64,000 nt of DNA from Stenotrophomonas sp. SAM-B (GTDB lineage Bacteria > Pseudomonadota > Gammaproteobacteria > Xanthomonadales > Xanthomonadaceae). Both the position numbers and the translations under genes were made by a program. Of this stretch, positions 44,480 to 53,813 are shown in pieces (position 1 is the first letter of the stretch; each line of letters starts with the position of its first letter). The stretch spans positions 62,001 to 126,000 of the forward strand of contig NZ_JABBXB010000008.1 of the NCBI RefSeq assembly GCF_013387485.1. The letters run 5' to 3'. The notes under the pieces were generated by a model. It did not search any database. It worked only from the letters and a program-made list of their open reading frames with translations, and had not been told where the DNA came from.

Positions 44480-45214
44480 TCAGCGCCGGGGAGTGCCACG
44501 CCGGCGGCGATGGCGACGGAATTCCAGGACCAGCGCGACCACCAGCACGGTCAACGCCAGCCCGAACCATTGCACGGCGTAGCCGAGATGGCGACTGGGC
44601 GGCAGGGTATTGGGCAGCAGCTCCAGATCGCGCGCGTAACCACCAGGCAGCGCCGGATCCAGCCGCAGCACGCGCACCACCAGGCTGCCCGGCGGCAGCG
44701 ACAGCGCTCGGGCCATGTCATCGGGTGGCATCCGGCTGGCCAGCCACACGCCCGCCTGCGGTACCGGCGACAGCGCCGGCCCCAGGGCCAGGCCGGTGGC
44801 CGGGGGTGGCGCCAGCAGGCCGCTGATGGCCGTGTGGCCGGTACGCGGGGTGATCGACGGCACCACCCGATCAGGCGGCATCGGCAGCCAGCCGAGATCG
44901 ACCAGCACCTGTGCGCCGTCATCACTCTGGAACGGCTGATAGACCTTGATCCCGGCGCGGCCTTCGCGGGTCTGGTTGTCGAGCAGGATCGTGCCGGGCA
45001 GGAAGCGACCGCGATCCTCCACCCAGCGCAGCCGCGGCGGCGCGGTCTGGGCCTGGCGCAGCGTGAGCGACTGCGCGCGCGCGGGCACCTGCTGGGCCAG
45101 CAGCGCCTCTTTCTCATGCATGCGCTGCAGTTGCCAGCGGCCCAGCTGGCAGAACGCGAGGATGACGAGCAGCGCGGCGATCCAGCCGATCAGGCGTGTG
45201 TGCTTGCGCATCAT
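44480..45214 (-). CDS. SURF1-family cytochrome oxidase assembly protein
   Basis: A 244-residue protein with two terminal transmembrane segments (IGWIAALLVILAFCQLGRWQL and FGLALTVLVVALVLEF) and a periplasmic loop between, the SURF1 topology. It is needed for heme A insertion into subunit I. Motifs QLGRWQLQRMHEKEALL and VDLGWLPMP fit the family. Adjacent ATGs at 45214 and 45211; no strong ribosome site. Divergent twin-TM gene begins 57 bp away. Confidence 0.9.
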   Translation of the reverse strand: MMRKHTRLIGWIAALLVILAFCQLGRWQLQRMHEKEALLAQQVPARAQSLTLRQAQTAPPRLRWVEDRGRFLPGTILLDNQTREGRAGIKVYQPFQSDDGAQVLVDLGWLPMPPDRVVPSITPRTGHTAISGLLAPPPATGLALGPALSPVPQAGVWLASRMPPDDMARALSLPPGSLVVRVLRLDPALPGGYARDLELLPNTLPPSRHLGYAVQWFGLALTVLVVALVLEFRRHRRRRGTPRR

Positions 45215-45271
45215 GACAACGCCGGCAAAACGCGGTGATATAGGCACACCCGCCACGCCATCGAGCCGCGC

Positions 45272-45490
45272 ATGAATGATTCGTTGAAAACCCTGCTGGT
45301 AATCGCGTTTCTGATCGTCATCGTCTGGAATCTGGGCGCCGGGCTGTATTACCTGCTGGTCGATCGCGGCCAGACCAAGCGCACCGTCAATGCCCTCACC
45401 CGCCGCATCGCGGTGTCGGTGGCGCTGATCGTACTGGTGGTCATCGGCATCTACAGCGGTTGGATCAAGCCCCACGGCATCGGCGGCTGA
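45272..45490 (+). CDS. Twin transmembrane protein (DUF2909)
   Basis: A 72-residue protein consisting of two hydrophobic helices (TLLVIAFLIVIVWNLGAGLYYLLV and IAVSVALIVLVVIGIYSGWI) joined by a charged loop DRGQTKRTVNALTRR. It is consistently found in cta/cox clusters of proteobacteria, here on the opposite strand between SURF1 and ctaE. Its role in oxidase assembly is presumed from context. Confidence 0.88.
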   Translation: MNDSLKTLLVIAFLIVIVWNLGAGLYYLLVDRGQTKRTVNALTRRIAVSVALIVLVVIGIYSGWIKPHGIGG

Positions 45491-45530
45491 GGCCGCACCG
45501 GCGTCGATGCGGCGGGACGTCGCGCCGACG

Positions 45531-46406
45531 CTACAGCACGTAGACGAACAGGAACAGCATCAGCCACACCACGTCGACAAAGTGCCAGTACCACGCGGCG
45601 GCTTCGAAGCCGAAGTGGTTGTCGCGGGTGAAATGCCCTTTCGACGAGCGCAGCCACATCACCGCCAGCATGATCGTGCCGAGCAGCACGTGCACGCCGT
45701 GGAAGCCGGTGAGCATGAAGAAGGTCGAGCCATAGATGCCCGAGCCCAGGGTGAGGTTGAGTTCCTTGTAGGCGTGGATGTACTCCTCCGCCTGCAGGGT
45801 GAGGAAGCCCACGCCGAGCAGCACGGTGATGCCCAGCCAGACCAGCAGCTGGCGGCGGTGCCCGGCCTTGAGCGCGTGATGCGCGATGGTCAGGGTGACG
45901 CCGGAGGTCAGCAGGATCAGCGTGTTGATCAGCGGCAGGCCCCAGGCCGGGATGGTCTGGAAGTGCCCACCGATCGCGCCGGGGCCATTGGTCGGCCATG
46001 CCGCCGAATAGCCGTCCCACAACAACTCGTTGGTCATCACCCCGTCGCCCGCACCGCCCAGCCACGGCAGGCCCAGGTTGCGGGTGTAGAACAGCGCCCC
46101 GAAGAACGCGCCGAAGAACATCACTTCCGAGAAGATGAACCACACCATCCCCATCCGGAACGAGCCGTCCACCTGGCGGTTGTAGCTGCCGGCCTGCGAT
46201 TCGCGCACCACGTCGCTGAACCACCAGAACAGGGTCAGCACCAGCATCGCGATACCGGCGTAGAAGGTCCACTTGCCCCAGCCCGAATCGTTGAGCCAGC
46301 TGGCCACGCCGACCATGGTCACCATCATCGCGATGGAACCGATGAACGGCCATTTGCTGTGCGTGGGCACGAAGTACACGTTCGCATCGGGGCTTTGCTG
46401 GGCCAT
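45531..46406 (-). CDS. ctaE: Cytochrome c oxidase subunit III
   Basis: A 291-residue inner-membrane protein with seven hydrophobic segments. It is the non-redox subunit III that stabilises the aa3 oxidase. Signatures: FVPTHSKWPFIGSIAMMV at the N-terminus, MVWFIFSEVMFFGAFFGALFY and TGFHGVHVLLGT. The end WHFVDVVWLMLFLFVYVL is the family C-terminus. It ends 40 bp from the twin-TM gene, which is convergent. Confidence 0.97.
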   Translation of the reverse strand: MAQQSPDANVYFVPTHSKWPFIGSIAMMVTMVGVASWLNDSGWGKWTFYAGIAMLVLTLFWWFSDVVRESQAGSYNRQVDGSFRMGMVWFIFSEVMFFGAFFGALFYTRNLGLPWLGGAGDGVMTNELLWDGYSAAWPTNGPGAIGGHFQTIPAWGLPLINTLILLTSGVTLTIAHHALKAGHRRQLLVWLGITVLLGVGFLTLQAEEYIHAYKELNLTLGSGIYGSTFFMLTGFHGVHVLLGTIMLAVMWLRSSKGHFTRDNHFGFEAAAWYWHFVDVVWLMLFLFVYVL

Positions 46407-46426
46407 GGTCTTGGGTCCGGTCCGGA

Positions 46427-47017
46427 TCAGGGAGCTGCACGCGCGCCGGTCGGCAGGCTGGCCGGGGCCAGCTCCGCGGACAAGGCGTCGTTCTTGTAGA
46501 AGGTGTAGGACAGGGTGATCGTGGTGATGTTGGCCGGCAGGTCGGGATCGACGATGAAGCGCACCGGCATGTCGCGCTTCTCACCGGCCTGCAGGGTCTG
46601 CGCGGTGAAGCAGAAGCACTCGGTCTTGCTGAAGTAGCCCGACGCCTTGGCCGGCGCCACCGAGGGCACCGCGCTGCCGACCAGCGCGCGGTCACTGTCA
46701 TTGCGCGCGAAGTACAGCGCTTCGTTGAGCTCGCCGGGCACCACGTCCATCGTCAGCTGCTCGGGATGGAAGGCCCAGGGCAGCTTGGAATTCACCCCGC
46801 CATCGAACTCGACCCGCACCGTGCGCTTGCCGGTGGTCGCCGCCGTGGACGCAGCGGCGCCGGGGCCCCGTTCCAGGCGCACGCCGAACACCTTTTCGCA
46901 GGCGATGCGGTACAGCGGCACCAGCGAGAAGGTCAGCACGAATACCGCCAGCGCCACCCCGATCAGGCGGGGCAGGCCCGCATGACGTGCGGGGGCGGCC
47001 GGGCGCGGATCGCTCAT
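46427..47017 (-). CDS. ctaG: Cytochrome c oxidase copper-assembly protein CtaG/Cox11
   Basis: A 196-residue protein with an N-terminal anchor ([19 protein letters not shown]) and a periplasmic Ig-like domain. The CuB-delivery motif ECFCF is present, and the Cys in RIACEKVFG near the membrane completes the copper-binding set. The start at 47017 overlaps the stop of the 44-aa gene (ATGA). Followed by ctaE after 20 bp. Confidence 0.96.
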   Translation of the reverse strand: MSDPRPAAPARHAGLPRLIGVALAVFVLTFSLVPLYRIACEKVFGVRLERGPGAAASTAATTGKRTVRVEFDGGVNSKLPWAFHPEQLTMDVVPGELNEALYFARNDSDRALVGSAVPSVAPAKASGYFSKTECFCFTAQTLQAGEKRDMPVRFIVDPDLPANITTITLSYTFYKNDALSAELAPASLPTGARAAP

Positions 47018-47148
47018 CGCCCGATCACCCCGCTGAGGATGAAGCCGGCATAGACCATCACCGCGACGATGCCGACCGCCCACGCGGTGCGATGCGCGCG
47101 GCGACGCTGCAGGGCCTGCTCATCCGGCGTGCGGGTCGTGCTGGTCAT
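47014..47148 (-). CDS. 44-aa single-span membrane protein (cytochrome oxidase small assembly protein type)
   Basis: A very short gene between ctaD and ctaG: 44 codons, starting [20 protein letters not shown] and then a single hydrophobic segment [21 protein letters not shown]. The ribosome site GAGG lies eight bases upstream of its ATG; the stop overlaps the ctaG start. The gene order is the one in which 'cytochrome oxidase small assembly proteins' are described. The charged N-terminus and tail anchor suggest it stays in the membrane beside the assembly complex. Function is inferred only from context. Confidence 0.8.
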   Translation of the reverse strand: MTSTTRTPDEQALQRRRAHRTAWAVGIVAVMVYAGFILSGVIGR

Positions 47149-47156
47149 GAGCGGCC

Positions 47157-48767
47157 TCAATGGGTGATGTCGTCATGGGCCAGATCACCCGGACGGATGG
47201 TCGGCGGCGTGGTGAAGGTGTGCGCCGGTGCGGGCGAGGGAATCGTCCACTCCAGGCCACGTGCGCCTTCCCAGCAGCGGTCGGCGGCCTTCGCGCCGTG
47301 GCGCAGCGAGTGCCACAGGATCGCGGCCATCATGAAGGGCGTGACGAACATGCCGAACGCACCGATCGAGCTGATCAGGTTCCAGTCGGCGAAGGCCACG
47401 CTGTAATCGGGGATGCGTCGCGGCATGCCGGCCAGGCCGAGGAAATGCTGCGGGAAGAACAGCAGGTTCACGAACACGATCGACCACCAGAAATGCACCT
47501 TGGCCCAGGTTTCGCTGTACATGCGCCCGGTCCACTTCGGCCACCAGTAGTACACCGCGGCGATCAACCCGAACACCGCACCGGTGACCAGCACGTAGTG
47601 GAAGTGCGCGACCACGAAATAGGTGTCGTGGTACTGGAAGTCGGCCACCACGATCGCCAGCATCAGGCCGGAGAAGCCTCCGATGGTGAACAGGATCACG
47701 AACGCCACGGCCCACAGCATCGGCGCTTCGAAGGTGAGCGAGCCGCGCCACATGGTGCTGACCCAGTTGAACACCTTCACCCCGGTCGGGATGGAGATGA
47801 GCATCGTGGCGAACATGAAGTAGATCTCGCCGCCCAGCGGCATGCCCACGGTGAACATGTGGTGGGCCCAGACGATGAAGGACAGGAAGGCGATCGCGGC
47901 GATCGCGTAGACCATGGCCTGGTAACCGAACAGCGGCTTGCGGCTGAAGGTCGGGATGATCTCGCTGACCACGCCGAACGCCGGCAGGATCATGATGTAG
48001 ACCTCCGGGTGCCCGAAGAACCAGAAGATGTGCTGGTACATCACCGGGTCACCGCCACCGGCGGCATTGAAGAAGCTGGTCCCGAAGAACTTGTCGGTGA
48101 GCAGCATCGTCACCGCACCGGCGAGCACCGGCATCACCGCGATCAGCAGGAACGCGGTGATCAGCCAGGCCCAGCAGAAGATCGGCATCTTCAGCAGGTC
48201 GATCCCGGGGGCGCGCATGTTGAGCACGGTGGCGATGATGTTGATCGCCCCCATGATCGAGCTGATGCCGGCCACGTGGATGGCGAACACGCTGAAGGCC
48301 ACGTTGTAGCCACCCTGCAGCGACAGCGGGGGGTACAGCGTCCAGCCACCGGCGGGGGCGCCGCCCGGCAGGAACAGGGTCAGCAGCAGCAGGCTGAAGG
48401 CCACCGGCAGCAGCCAGAACGACCAGTTGTTCATGCGCGGCAGGGCCATGTCCGGCGCGCCGATCTGCAGCGGGATCATCCAGTTGGCCAGGCCGACGAA
48501 GGCCGGCATCACCCCACCGAAGATCATCACCAGCGCATGCACGGTGGTCATCTGGTTGAAGAACTCGGGCTTGACGAACTGCAGGCCCGGTTGCGCCAGC
48601 TCAGCGCGGATGATCACGCTCATCGCCGCGCCGATGATGAACATGATGAAGCTGAAAAGCAGGTAGAGCGTGCCGATGTCCTTGTGGTTGGTCGAGAAGA
48701 ACCAACGCTCGAAGAACCCCTGCTGATGCCCGTGATGCCCGTCGTGGTCAACTGCGGAATGCGCCAT
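47157..48767 (-). CDS. ctaD: Cytochrome c oxidase subunit I (aa3 type)
   Basis: A 536-residue protein with 12 hydrophobic segments holding heme a, heme a3 and CuB. Visible features: the heme a ligand His in TTVHALVMIFGG, the CuB His-Tyr crosslink motif WFFGHPEVYIM, the FWAHHMFTVG His pair and the heme ligand pair in VVAHFHYVLV. The Tyr in HPEVY and the motif HDTYFVVAHFHY confirm an A-type heme-copper oxidase. It is followed by a 44-aa gene and ctaG, with eight-base and overlapping spacing. Confidence 0.98.
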   Translation of the reverse strand: MAHSAVDHDGHHGHQQGFFERWFFSTNHKDIGTLYLLFSFIMFIIGAAMSVIIRAELAQPGLQFVKPEFFNQMTTVHALVMIFGGVMPAFVGLANWMIPLQIGAPDMALPRMNNWSFWLLPVAFSLLLLTLFLPGGAPAGGWTLYPPLSLQGGYNVAFSVFAIHVAGISSIMGAINIIATVLNMRAPGIDLLKMPIFCWAWLITAFLLIAVMPVLAGAVTMLLTDKFFGTSFFNAAGGGDPVMYQHIFWFFGHPEVYIMILPAFGVVSEIIPTFSRKPLFGYQAMVYAIAAIAFLSFIVWAHHMFTVGMPLGGEIYFMFATMLISIPTGVKVFNWVSTMWRGSLTFEAPMLWAVAFVILFTIGGFSGLMLAIVVADFQYHDTYFVVAHFHYVLVTGAVFGLIAAVYYWWPKWTGRMYSETWAKVHFWWSIVFVNLLFFPQHFLGLAGMPRRIPDYSVAFADWNLISSIGAFGMFVTPFMMAAILWHSLRHGAKAADRCWEGARGLEWTIPSPAPAHTFTTPPTIRPGDLAHDDITH

Positions 48768-48831
48768 CGCAACTACACCTCACTGTATCCGGTGGTACCC
48801 GCATCCGCCGGCTGGCGGACGCGGCTCGATT

Positions 48832-49767
48832 TCAGGCGTTGCTGTCTGTTGCTGCAGCGGCCGGCTCGCTGGCCGGTGCCGGGGTGGCCTCGGCCGGGGC
48901 GGCCGGCGCAGGGGCCGGAGCCGCCTCGGGTGCGGGTGCCGGGGCAGGCTTCTTCGAGGCCAGCCACTTCTGGTAGTCCTCCTTGGAGACCGCCTCGACC
49001 ACGATCGGCATGAAGCCATGGTCCTTGCCGCACAGCTCGGCGCACTGGCCGCGGTACACGCCGACCTGCTCGATGTTGGTCCAGGCCTCGTTGATGAAGC
49101 CGGGGATCGCATCCTGCTTCCAGCCCAGCGCCGGCACCCACCACGCGTGGATGACGTCGTCGGAGGTGATCACGAAGCGCACCTTGGTATCGACCGGCAG
49201 CACCAGACGGTTGTCGACATCCAGCAGGTAGTGCGGATGGCTGTCGCGGGTCGGCACGACGCCACTCTGGCGCACGCGGTCGGACTCACGGTCCAGGCGG
49301 CTGGTGAAGCTGACGTTCTCGCCGAGGTATTCGTACTTCCACATCCACTGATAGCCGGTGACCTTGACGGTCATTTCCGAATCGCGGGTGTCGTAGAACT
49401 TGATCAGGTTGGCCGTGGCCGGCCATGCCATCACCACCAGGATGATCACCGGGATCACGGTCCAGATGACCTCGGCCTTCGTGTTGTGGCTGAAGGTGGC
49501 GGCGACCGCGCCCTTGGATTTGCGGAACTTGAAGATCGCGTAGAACAGCGCGCCGAACACCAGCACCCCGATCACGGTACAGACCCACAGCGAGAACAGG
49601 TTGGACTCCCACGCCAACCGCGAGCTCTGGGTCACCCCCTTGCCCATGTTCAACTGCCACGGTTTGGGGTCGGCCGCCTGGGCCCACGCCATGGCCGGCG
49701 CCAGCAGCGCGACCCCGCTCAACACTGTCTTCCCGAACGTCCTGCCCCACTTTCTGCATTGCTTCAT
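48832..49767 (-). CDS. ctaC: Cytochrome c oxidase subunit II
   Basis: A 311-residue exported protein: signal peptide (PAMAWAQA), two transmembrane helices, then a CuA cupredoxin domain. The CuA centre is complete: GQCAELCGKDHGFM with two Cys, Glu, His and Met, and the His in VIHAWWVPALG. A Pro/Ala-rich tail (~50 residues, PAPAPEAAPAPAPAA) extends beyond the domain. No c-type heme motif CxxCH is seen, so this is not a caa3 fusion. It is the first subunit gene of the cluster and is preceded by a DUF2244 gene. Confidence 0.97.
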   Translation of the reverse strand: MKQCRKWGRTFGKTVLSGVALLAPAMAWAQAADPKPWQLNMGKGVTQSSRLAWESNLFSLWVCTVIGVLVFGALFYAIFKFRKSKGAVAATFSHNTKAEVIWTVIPVIILVVMAWPATANLIKFYDTRDSEMTVKVTGYQWMWKYEYLGENVSFTSRLDRESDRVRQSGVVPTRDSHPHYLLDVDNRLVLPVDTKVRFVITSDDVIHAWWVPALGWKQDAIPGFINEAWTNIEQVGVYRGQCAELCGKDHGFMPIVVEAVSKEDYQKWLASKKPAPAPAPEAAPAPAPAAPAEATPAPASEPAAAATDSNA

Positions 49768-49778
49768 TGCCTAGACCC

Positions 49779-50255
49779 TTAGCGTCGTCGGTTGCGGCCG
49801 TCATTGGCCGCGAGCAAGCCTTCTAGTTTCTGAGCCAGTACCTGGCGTTCGGCCGGTGCGAGGAAACTCCCCACGTCCACCTGCCTACCGCTGGATGCCA
49901 GCCGGACTCTGCGTTCATCGGCGATCAGCCTCACCCAGTGCGGGTGCGCGCTGAACACCGGCGAATGCCCGGGTGCGGGAATCACTTCCACGCACGCCGG
50001 CACTACCCGGATCTCTTCCTGCCGTTCTCCACTGCGCCACACCGTGCGCAGCGCCACTGCCAGCAACGCGCTGTACAGCAGAGCAAACACGGGGGCGAAT
50101 ACGTTGCCGGTGAACCAGCCCAGGCCGGCCGCCAGCCACATCACCCCCGCCAACACCACAAACAACAGGACGAACTGCCGGGCATCGAGCGCCCGTGGGG
50201 GACGCAGCCGCAGTTGCGTCCCTGATCCGTCCGGAGCGATGAGCACCTCGATCAT
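49779..50255 (-). CDS. DUF2244-family membrane protein
   Basis: A 158-residue protein with two adjacent transmembrane helices (FVLLFVVLAGVMWLAAGLGWF and VFAPVFALLYSALLAVAL) and a small C-terminal beta domain (SGRQVDVGSFLAPAERQVLAQ). DUF2244 genes accompany ctaC in many proteobacteria. The function is unknown but the link to cytochrome oxidase biogenesis is strong by position: it starts 11 bp before ctaC, in the same direction. Confidence 0.9.
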   Translation of the reverse strand: MIEVLIAPDGSGTQLRLRPPRALDARQFVLLFVVLAGVMWLAAGLGWFTGNVFAPVFALLYSALLAVALRTVWRSGERQEEIRVVPACVEVIPAPGHSPVFSAHPHWVRLIADERRVRLASSGRQVDVGSFLAPAERQVLAQKLEGLLAANDGRNRRR

Positions 50256-50477
50256 GTCGCAACCGCGTTTTTCCTGCCGCGGGAAACGTCTCGATGGTAG
50301 CCCTGCTCTCCAGCGAGTAGCAAGGGTCCATTCACAGTTTTAGGAATGGTGCAATACAGCATCGACTGCGGCGGCCGTTTTGACGAAAACAGCACAATAA
50401 ATGGCAGGCGGGTCGAATCCGCCGAATCCCCCTGTATGAAAGGCTATGCGCTGGATGCGGACTGCCACGGAAAGCAC

Positions 50478-50504
50478 TTGACTCGCCCAAAAAACGATTA
50501 AAAT
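50478..50504 (+). promoter_or_regulatory. Putative sigma-70 promoter of putA
   Basis: TTGACT (50478-50483) with TAAAAT (50499-50504) at 15-bp spacing, 28 bp upstream of the putA ATG. The spacing is short and the surrounding A-tract helps; the match is moderate. Confidence 0.45.
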
Positions 50505-50531
50505 GGTCAAGTTCTCCACGAGCCGACCGGC

Positions 50532-53500
50532 ATGACTGCATCCTCTGTCCTTCCCCCTGCCCCGGCATCGTCCGGCGCCGCCCGCCCGCCGCTGCTGTCC
50601 CCCGAGCTGCCGGCCGTTCCCAATGCGTTCCGCCAGGCGATCACCGATGCCTGGTTGAAGGACGAGGCCACCCATGTGCGCGAGCTGCTCGAGCAGGCAC
50701 GCCTGCCGGCCGCCGAGCAGGCCAAGGTGCAGGCCACTGCCGCCGACCTGGTCAAGCGCGTGCGCGTGCGTGCCCAGGACCAGGGCGCGATCGAAGCCTT
50801 CATGCGCCAGTACGACCTGGGCAGCGAGGAAGGCGTGCTGCTGATGTGCGTGGCCGAAGCCCTGCTGCGCATTCCGGACCAGGAGACCGCCGACAAGCTG
50901 ATCCGCGACAAGCTCGGTGATGCCGACTGGAAGAAGCACATGGGCGGCAGCGACTCGGTGCTGGTCAACGCCTCCACCTGGGGCCTGATGCTGACCGGCC
51001 GCCTGGTCCAGATCAACGATTCCACCCGCGCTGACGTGCCGGGCGCGTTCAAGCGCCTGATCGGCCGCGTGGGTGAGCCGGTGATCCGCCTGGCCGTGCG
51101 CCAGGCGATGAAGATCATGGGCCACCAGTTCGTCATGGGTCGCACCATCGACGAAGCGCTGTCGCGCTCGCACAAGGGCGACAACGCCAGCTACCGCTAT
51201 TCGTTCGACATGCTCGGCGAAGGTGCGCTGACCATGAAGGACGCCAAGCGTTACCTGGAAGACTACCGTCGCGCGATCCATTCGATCGGTAGCGACCACA
51301 AGGCCCGCGGCGGCCGTCCGGACGGCGATGTCAATTCGGCCCCGGGCATCTCGATCAAGCTCTCCGCGCTGTACCCGCGCTACGAGCACGCCAAGCGCGC
51401 ACGCGTCATGGCCGACCTGGTCCCGGGCGTGCTCGAACTGGCGCAGCTGGCCAAGTCCTATGGCATCGGCTGCACCGTCGACGCCGAGGAAACCGACCGC
51501 CTGGAGCTGTCGCTGGACATCATCGAAACCGTGGTCAGCGATGCCTCGCTGGCCGGCTGGGAAGGCTTCGGCGTGGTCGTGCAGTCGTACCAGAAGCGCA
51601 CCCCGTACACGATCGATTACCTGGCCGACCTGGCCCGCCGCATCGGTCGTCGCCTGCAGGTCCGCCTGGTCAAGGGCGCGTACTGGGATGCGGAAATCAA
51701 GCGCGCACAGATCGAGGGCCTGCCGGCCTATCCGGTGTTCACCCGCAAGCAGAACACCGACGTGTCCTACCTGGCCTGTGCCAAGCGTCTGTTCACGCAC
51801 AGCGATGCGATCTACCCGATGTTCGCCACGCACAACGCGCACACCATCGCGGCGGTGCAGGCGATCGCCAAGGGCGGTCAGTACGAGCACCAGAAGCTGC
51901 ACGGCATGGGCGACGACCTGTACGCCGAAGTGGTGCCGGCCGACCGTCTGAACGTGCCGTGCCGCGTATACGCGCCGGTCGGTTCGCATGAAGACCTGCT
52001 GCCGTACCTGGTGCGTCGTCTGCTCGAGAACGGCGCCAACTCCAGCTTCGTCAACCGCATCACCGACGACAACGTCGCCATCGACGACCTGATCCGCGAT
52101 CCGGTGGACGTGGTCTCCTCGTTCGCGTCCATCCCGCACCCGAAAATCCCGCTGCCAGTCGATCTGCTGCGCAGCCAGAACCATGACAGGAAGAACTCCA
52201 TGGGCGTCAATCTCGCCAACGACAACGATCTGCGCGCTCTGGCCGAGCAGCTCAACGCCGCCGTGAAGCCCTGGCACGCCGCGCCGCTGGTGCCGGGTGC
52301 CAACCCGACCGGCGCGCTGTTGAACGTGACCAACCCGGCCGACACCCGCCAGGTCGTCGGCCAGTGGCAGCCGGCCGACAGCGCCACCGTGGAGAAGGCG
52401 CTGGCCAATGCCGTGGCCGCACAGCCGACCTGGAACCGCACGCCGGCCGCCAGCCGCGCCGCGATCCTGGAACACGCGGCCGACCAGCTGGAAGCGCGCA
52501 TGCCCGAGTTCATGGCGCTGTGCGTCAAGGAAGCCGGCAAGAGCCTGCCCGACGGCATCGCCGAAGTGCGCGAAGCGGTCGACTTCCTGCGCTACTACGC
52601 CAAGCAGGCACGCGAGCAGTTCGGCCATGCCGAAAAGCTGCCGAGCCCGACCGGTGAATCCAACGAGCTGCAGCTGCATGGCCGTGGCGTGTTCGTCTGC
52701 ATCAGCCCGTGGAACTTCCCGCTGGCGATCTTCCTCGGCCAGGTCGGTGCTGCACTGGCGGCCGGCAACAGTGTGATCGCCAAGCCGGCCGAACAGACCA
52801 ACCTGATCGGCTATTACGCGGTGAAGCTGCTGCTCGACGCCGGCGTACCGGAAGGCGTGCTGCAGTTCCTGCCGGGCGACGGCGCCACTGTCGGTGCGGC
52901 CCTGACCGCCGACCCGCGCGTGGCCGGCGTGGCCTTCACGGGCTCGACCGACACCGCCCGTGCGATCAACCGCGCGATGGCCGCACGCGACGCCGCGATC
53001 GGTGTGCTGATCGCCGAAACCGGCGGCCAGAACGCCTTCATCGCCGACTCTTCGGCGCTGCCGGAACAGCTGGTCAAGGATGCGATCGGTTCGGCCTTCA
53101 CCTCGGCCGGCCAGCGCTGCTCGGCCGCGCGCGTGCTGTTCGTGCAGGACGACATCGCCGACAAGGTGATGACCATGCTGTCCGGTGCGATGGCCGAACT
53201 GAAGGTCGGCGACCCGGGCCTGCTGTCCACCGACGTCGGCCCGGTGATCGATGCCGATGCGCTGCAGATCCTCAAGGATCACGCGGTACGCATGGAGAAG
53301 GACGCCCGTCTGATCGCCGCTGCCACGCTCGGCGAAGACGCCGCGCACGGCACCTTCTTCGCGCCGCGTGCGTACGAGCTGAAGAACCTGGACCAGCTGC
53401 ACAAGGAAATCTTCGGGCCCGTGCTGCACGTGATCCGCTGGAAGGGCGATCAGCTCGACGCGGTGATCGACCAGATCAACGCGACCGGCTACGGCCTGAC

Positions 53501-53756
53501 CCTGGGCGTGCATTCCCGCATCGATGAAACCGTCGACCGCATCTCCTCGCGCATCAACGTCGGCAACGTGTACGTCAACCGCAACCAGATCGGTGCGGTG
53601 GTCGGCGTGCAGCCGTTCGGCGGCCAGGGCCTGTCGGGCACCGGCCCCAAGGCCGGCGGTCCGCACTACCTGCTGCGCTTCGCCACGGAAAAGACCGTCA
53701 CCGTGAACACCACGGCGGCCGGCGGCAATGCCTCGCTGCTGACCCTGGGCGACTGA
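50532..53756 (+). CDS. putA: Bifunctional proline dehydrogenase/L-glutamate gamma-semialdehyde dehydrogenase
   Basis: A 1074-residue enzyme that oxidises proline to glutamate in two steps with an internal tunnel. The N-terminal half (~140-480) is the FAD proline dehydrogenase (RLQVRLVKGAYWDAEIKRAQ, THNAHTIAAVQAI); the C-terminal half (~560-1040) is the NAD+ aldehyde dehydrogenase with the nucleophile in SAGQRCSAARVLF and the base Glu in IAETGGQNA. Unlike E. coli PutA (1320 aa) it has no N-terminal ribbon-helix-helix DNA-binding domain, so it cannot autorepress by that route. Length fits the short type A/B PutA group. Confidence 0.96.
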   Translation: MTASSVLPPAPASSGAARPPLLSPELPAVPNAFRQAITDAWLKDEATHVRELLEQARLPAAEQAKVQATAADLVKRVRVRAQDQGAIEAFMRQYDLGSEEGVLLMCVAEALLRIPDQETADKLIRDKLGDADWKKHMGGSDSVLVNASTWGLMLTGRLVQINDSTRADVPGAFKRLIGRVGEPVIRLAVRQAMKIMGHQFVMGRTIDEALSRSHKGDNASYRYSFDMLGEGALTMKDAKRYLEDYRRAIHSIGSDHKARGGRPDGDVNSAPGISIKLSALYPRYEHAKRARVMADLVPGVLELAQLAKSYGIGCTVDAEETDRLELSLDIIETVVSDASLAGWEGFGVVVQSYQKRTPYTIDYLADLARRIGRRLQVRLVKGAYWDAEIKRAQIEGLPAYPVFTRKQNTDVSYLACAKRLFTHSDAIYPMFATHNAHTIAAVQAIAKGGQYEHQKLHGMGDDLYAEVVPADRLNVPCRVYAPVGSHEDLLPYLVRRLLENGANSSFVNRITDDNVAIDDLIRDPVDVVSSFASIPHPKIPLPVDLLRSQNHDRKNSMGVNLANDNDLRALAEQLNAAVKPWHAAPLVPGANPTGALLNVTNPADTRQVVGQWQPADSATVEKALANAVAAQPTWNRTPAASRAAILEHAADQLEARMPEFMALCVKEAGKSLPDGIAEVREAVDFLRYYAKQAREQFGHAEKLPSPTGESNELQLHGRGVFVCISPWNFPLAIFLGQVGAALAAGNSVIAKPAEQTNLIGYYAVKLLLDAGVPEGVLQFLPGDGATVGAALTADPRVAGVAFTGSTDTARAINRAMAARDAAIGVLIAETGGQNAFIADSSALPEQLVKDAIGSAFTSAGQRCSAARVLFVQDDIADKVMTMLSGAMAELKVGDPGLLSTDVGPVIDADALQILKDHAVRMEKDARLIAAATLGEDAAHGTFFAPRAYELKNLDQLHKEIFGPVLHVIRWKGDQLDAVIDQINATGYGLTLGVHSRIDETVDRISSRINVGNVYVNRNQIGAVVGVQPFGGQGLSGTGPKAGGPHYLLRFATEKTVTVNTTAAGGNASLLTLGD

Positions 53757-53782
53757 TTCCCGGCGTCCTGTGTTGAACGAAA

Positions 53783-53806
53783 AACCCCGCGAAAGCGGGG
53801 TTTTTT
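53783..53806. terminator. Intrinsic terminator after putA
   Basis: Stem AACCCCGC/GCGGGGTT with GAAA tetraloop, then TTTTT on the plus strand. The A-run on the 5' side gives a second, minus-strand exit for the exported protein gene that ends at 53814. Confidence 0.85.
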
Positions 53807-53813
53807 GTGGGTA

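Noticed and set aside
47160..49013. Plus-strand frame opposite ctaD and ctaC
   Set aside because: Antisense to two subunits with complete metal-ligand motifs; composition is His/Gln/Glu-rich without domains.
50340..53666. Minus-strand open frame of 1108 codons opposite putA
   Set aside because: Antisense shadow of putA, whose domains and active sites are unambiguous.
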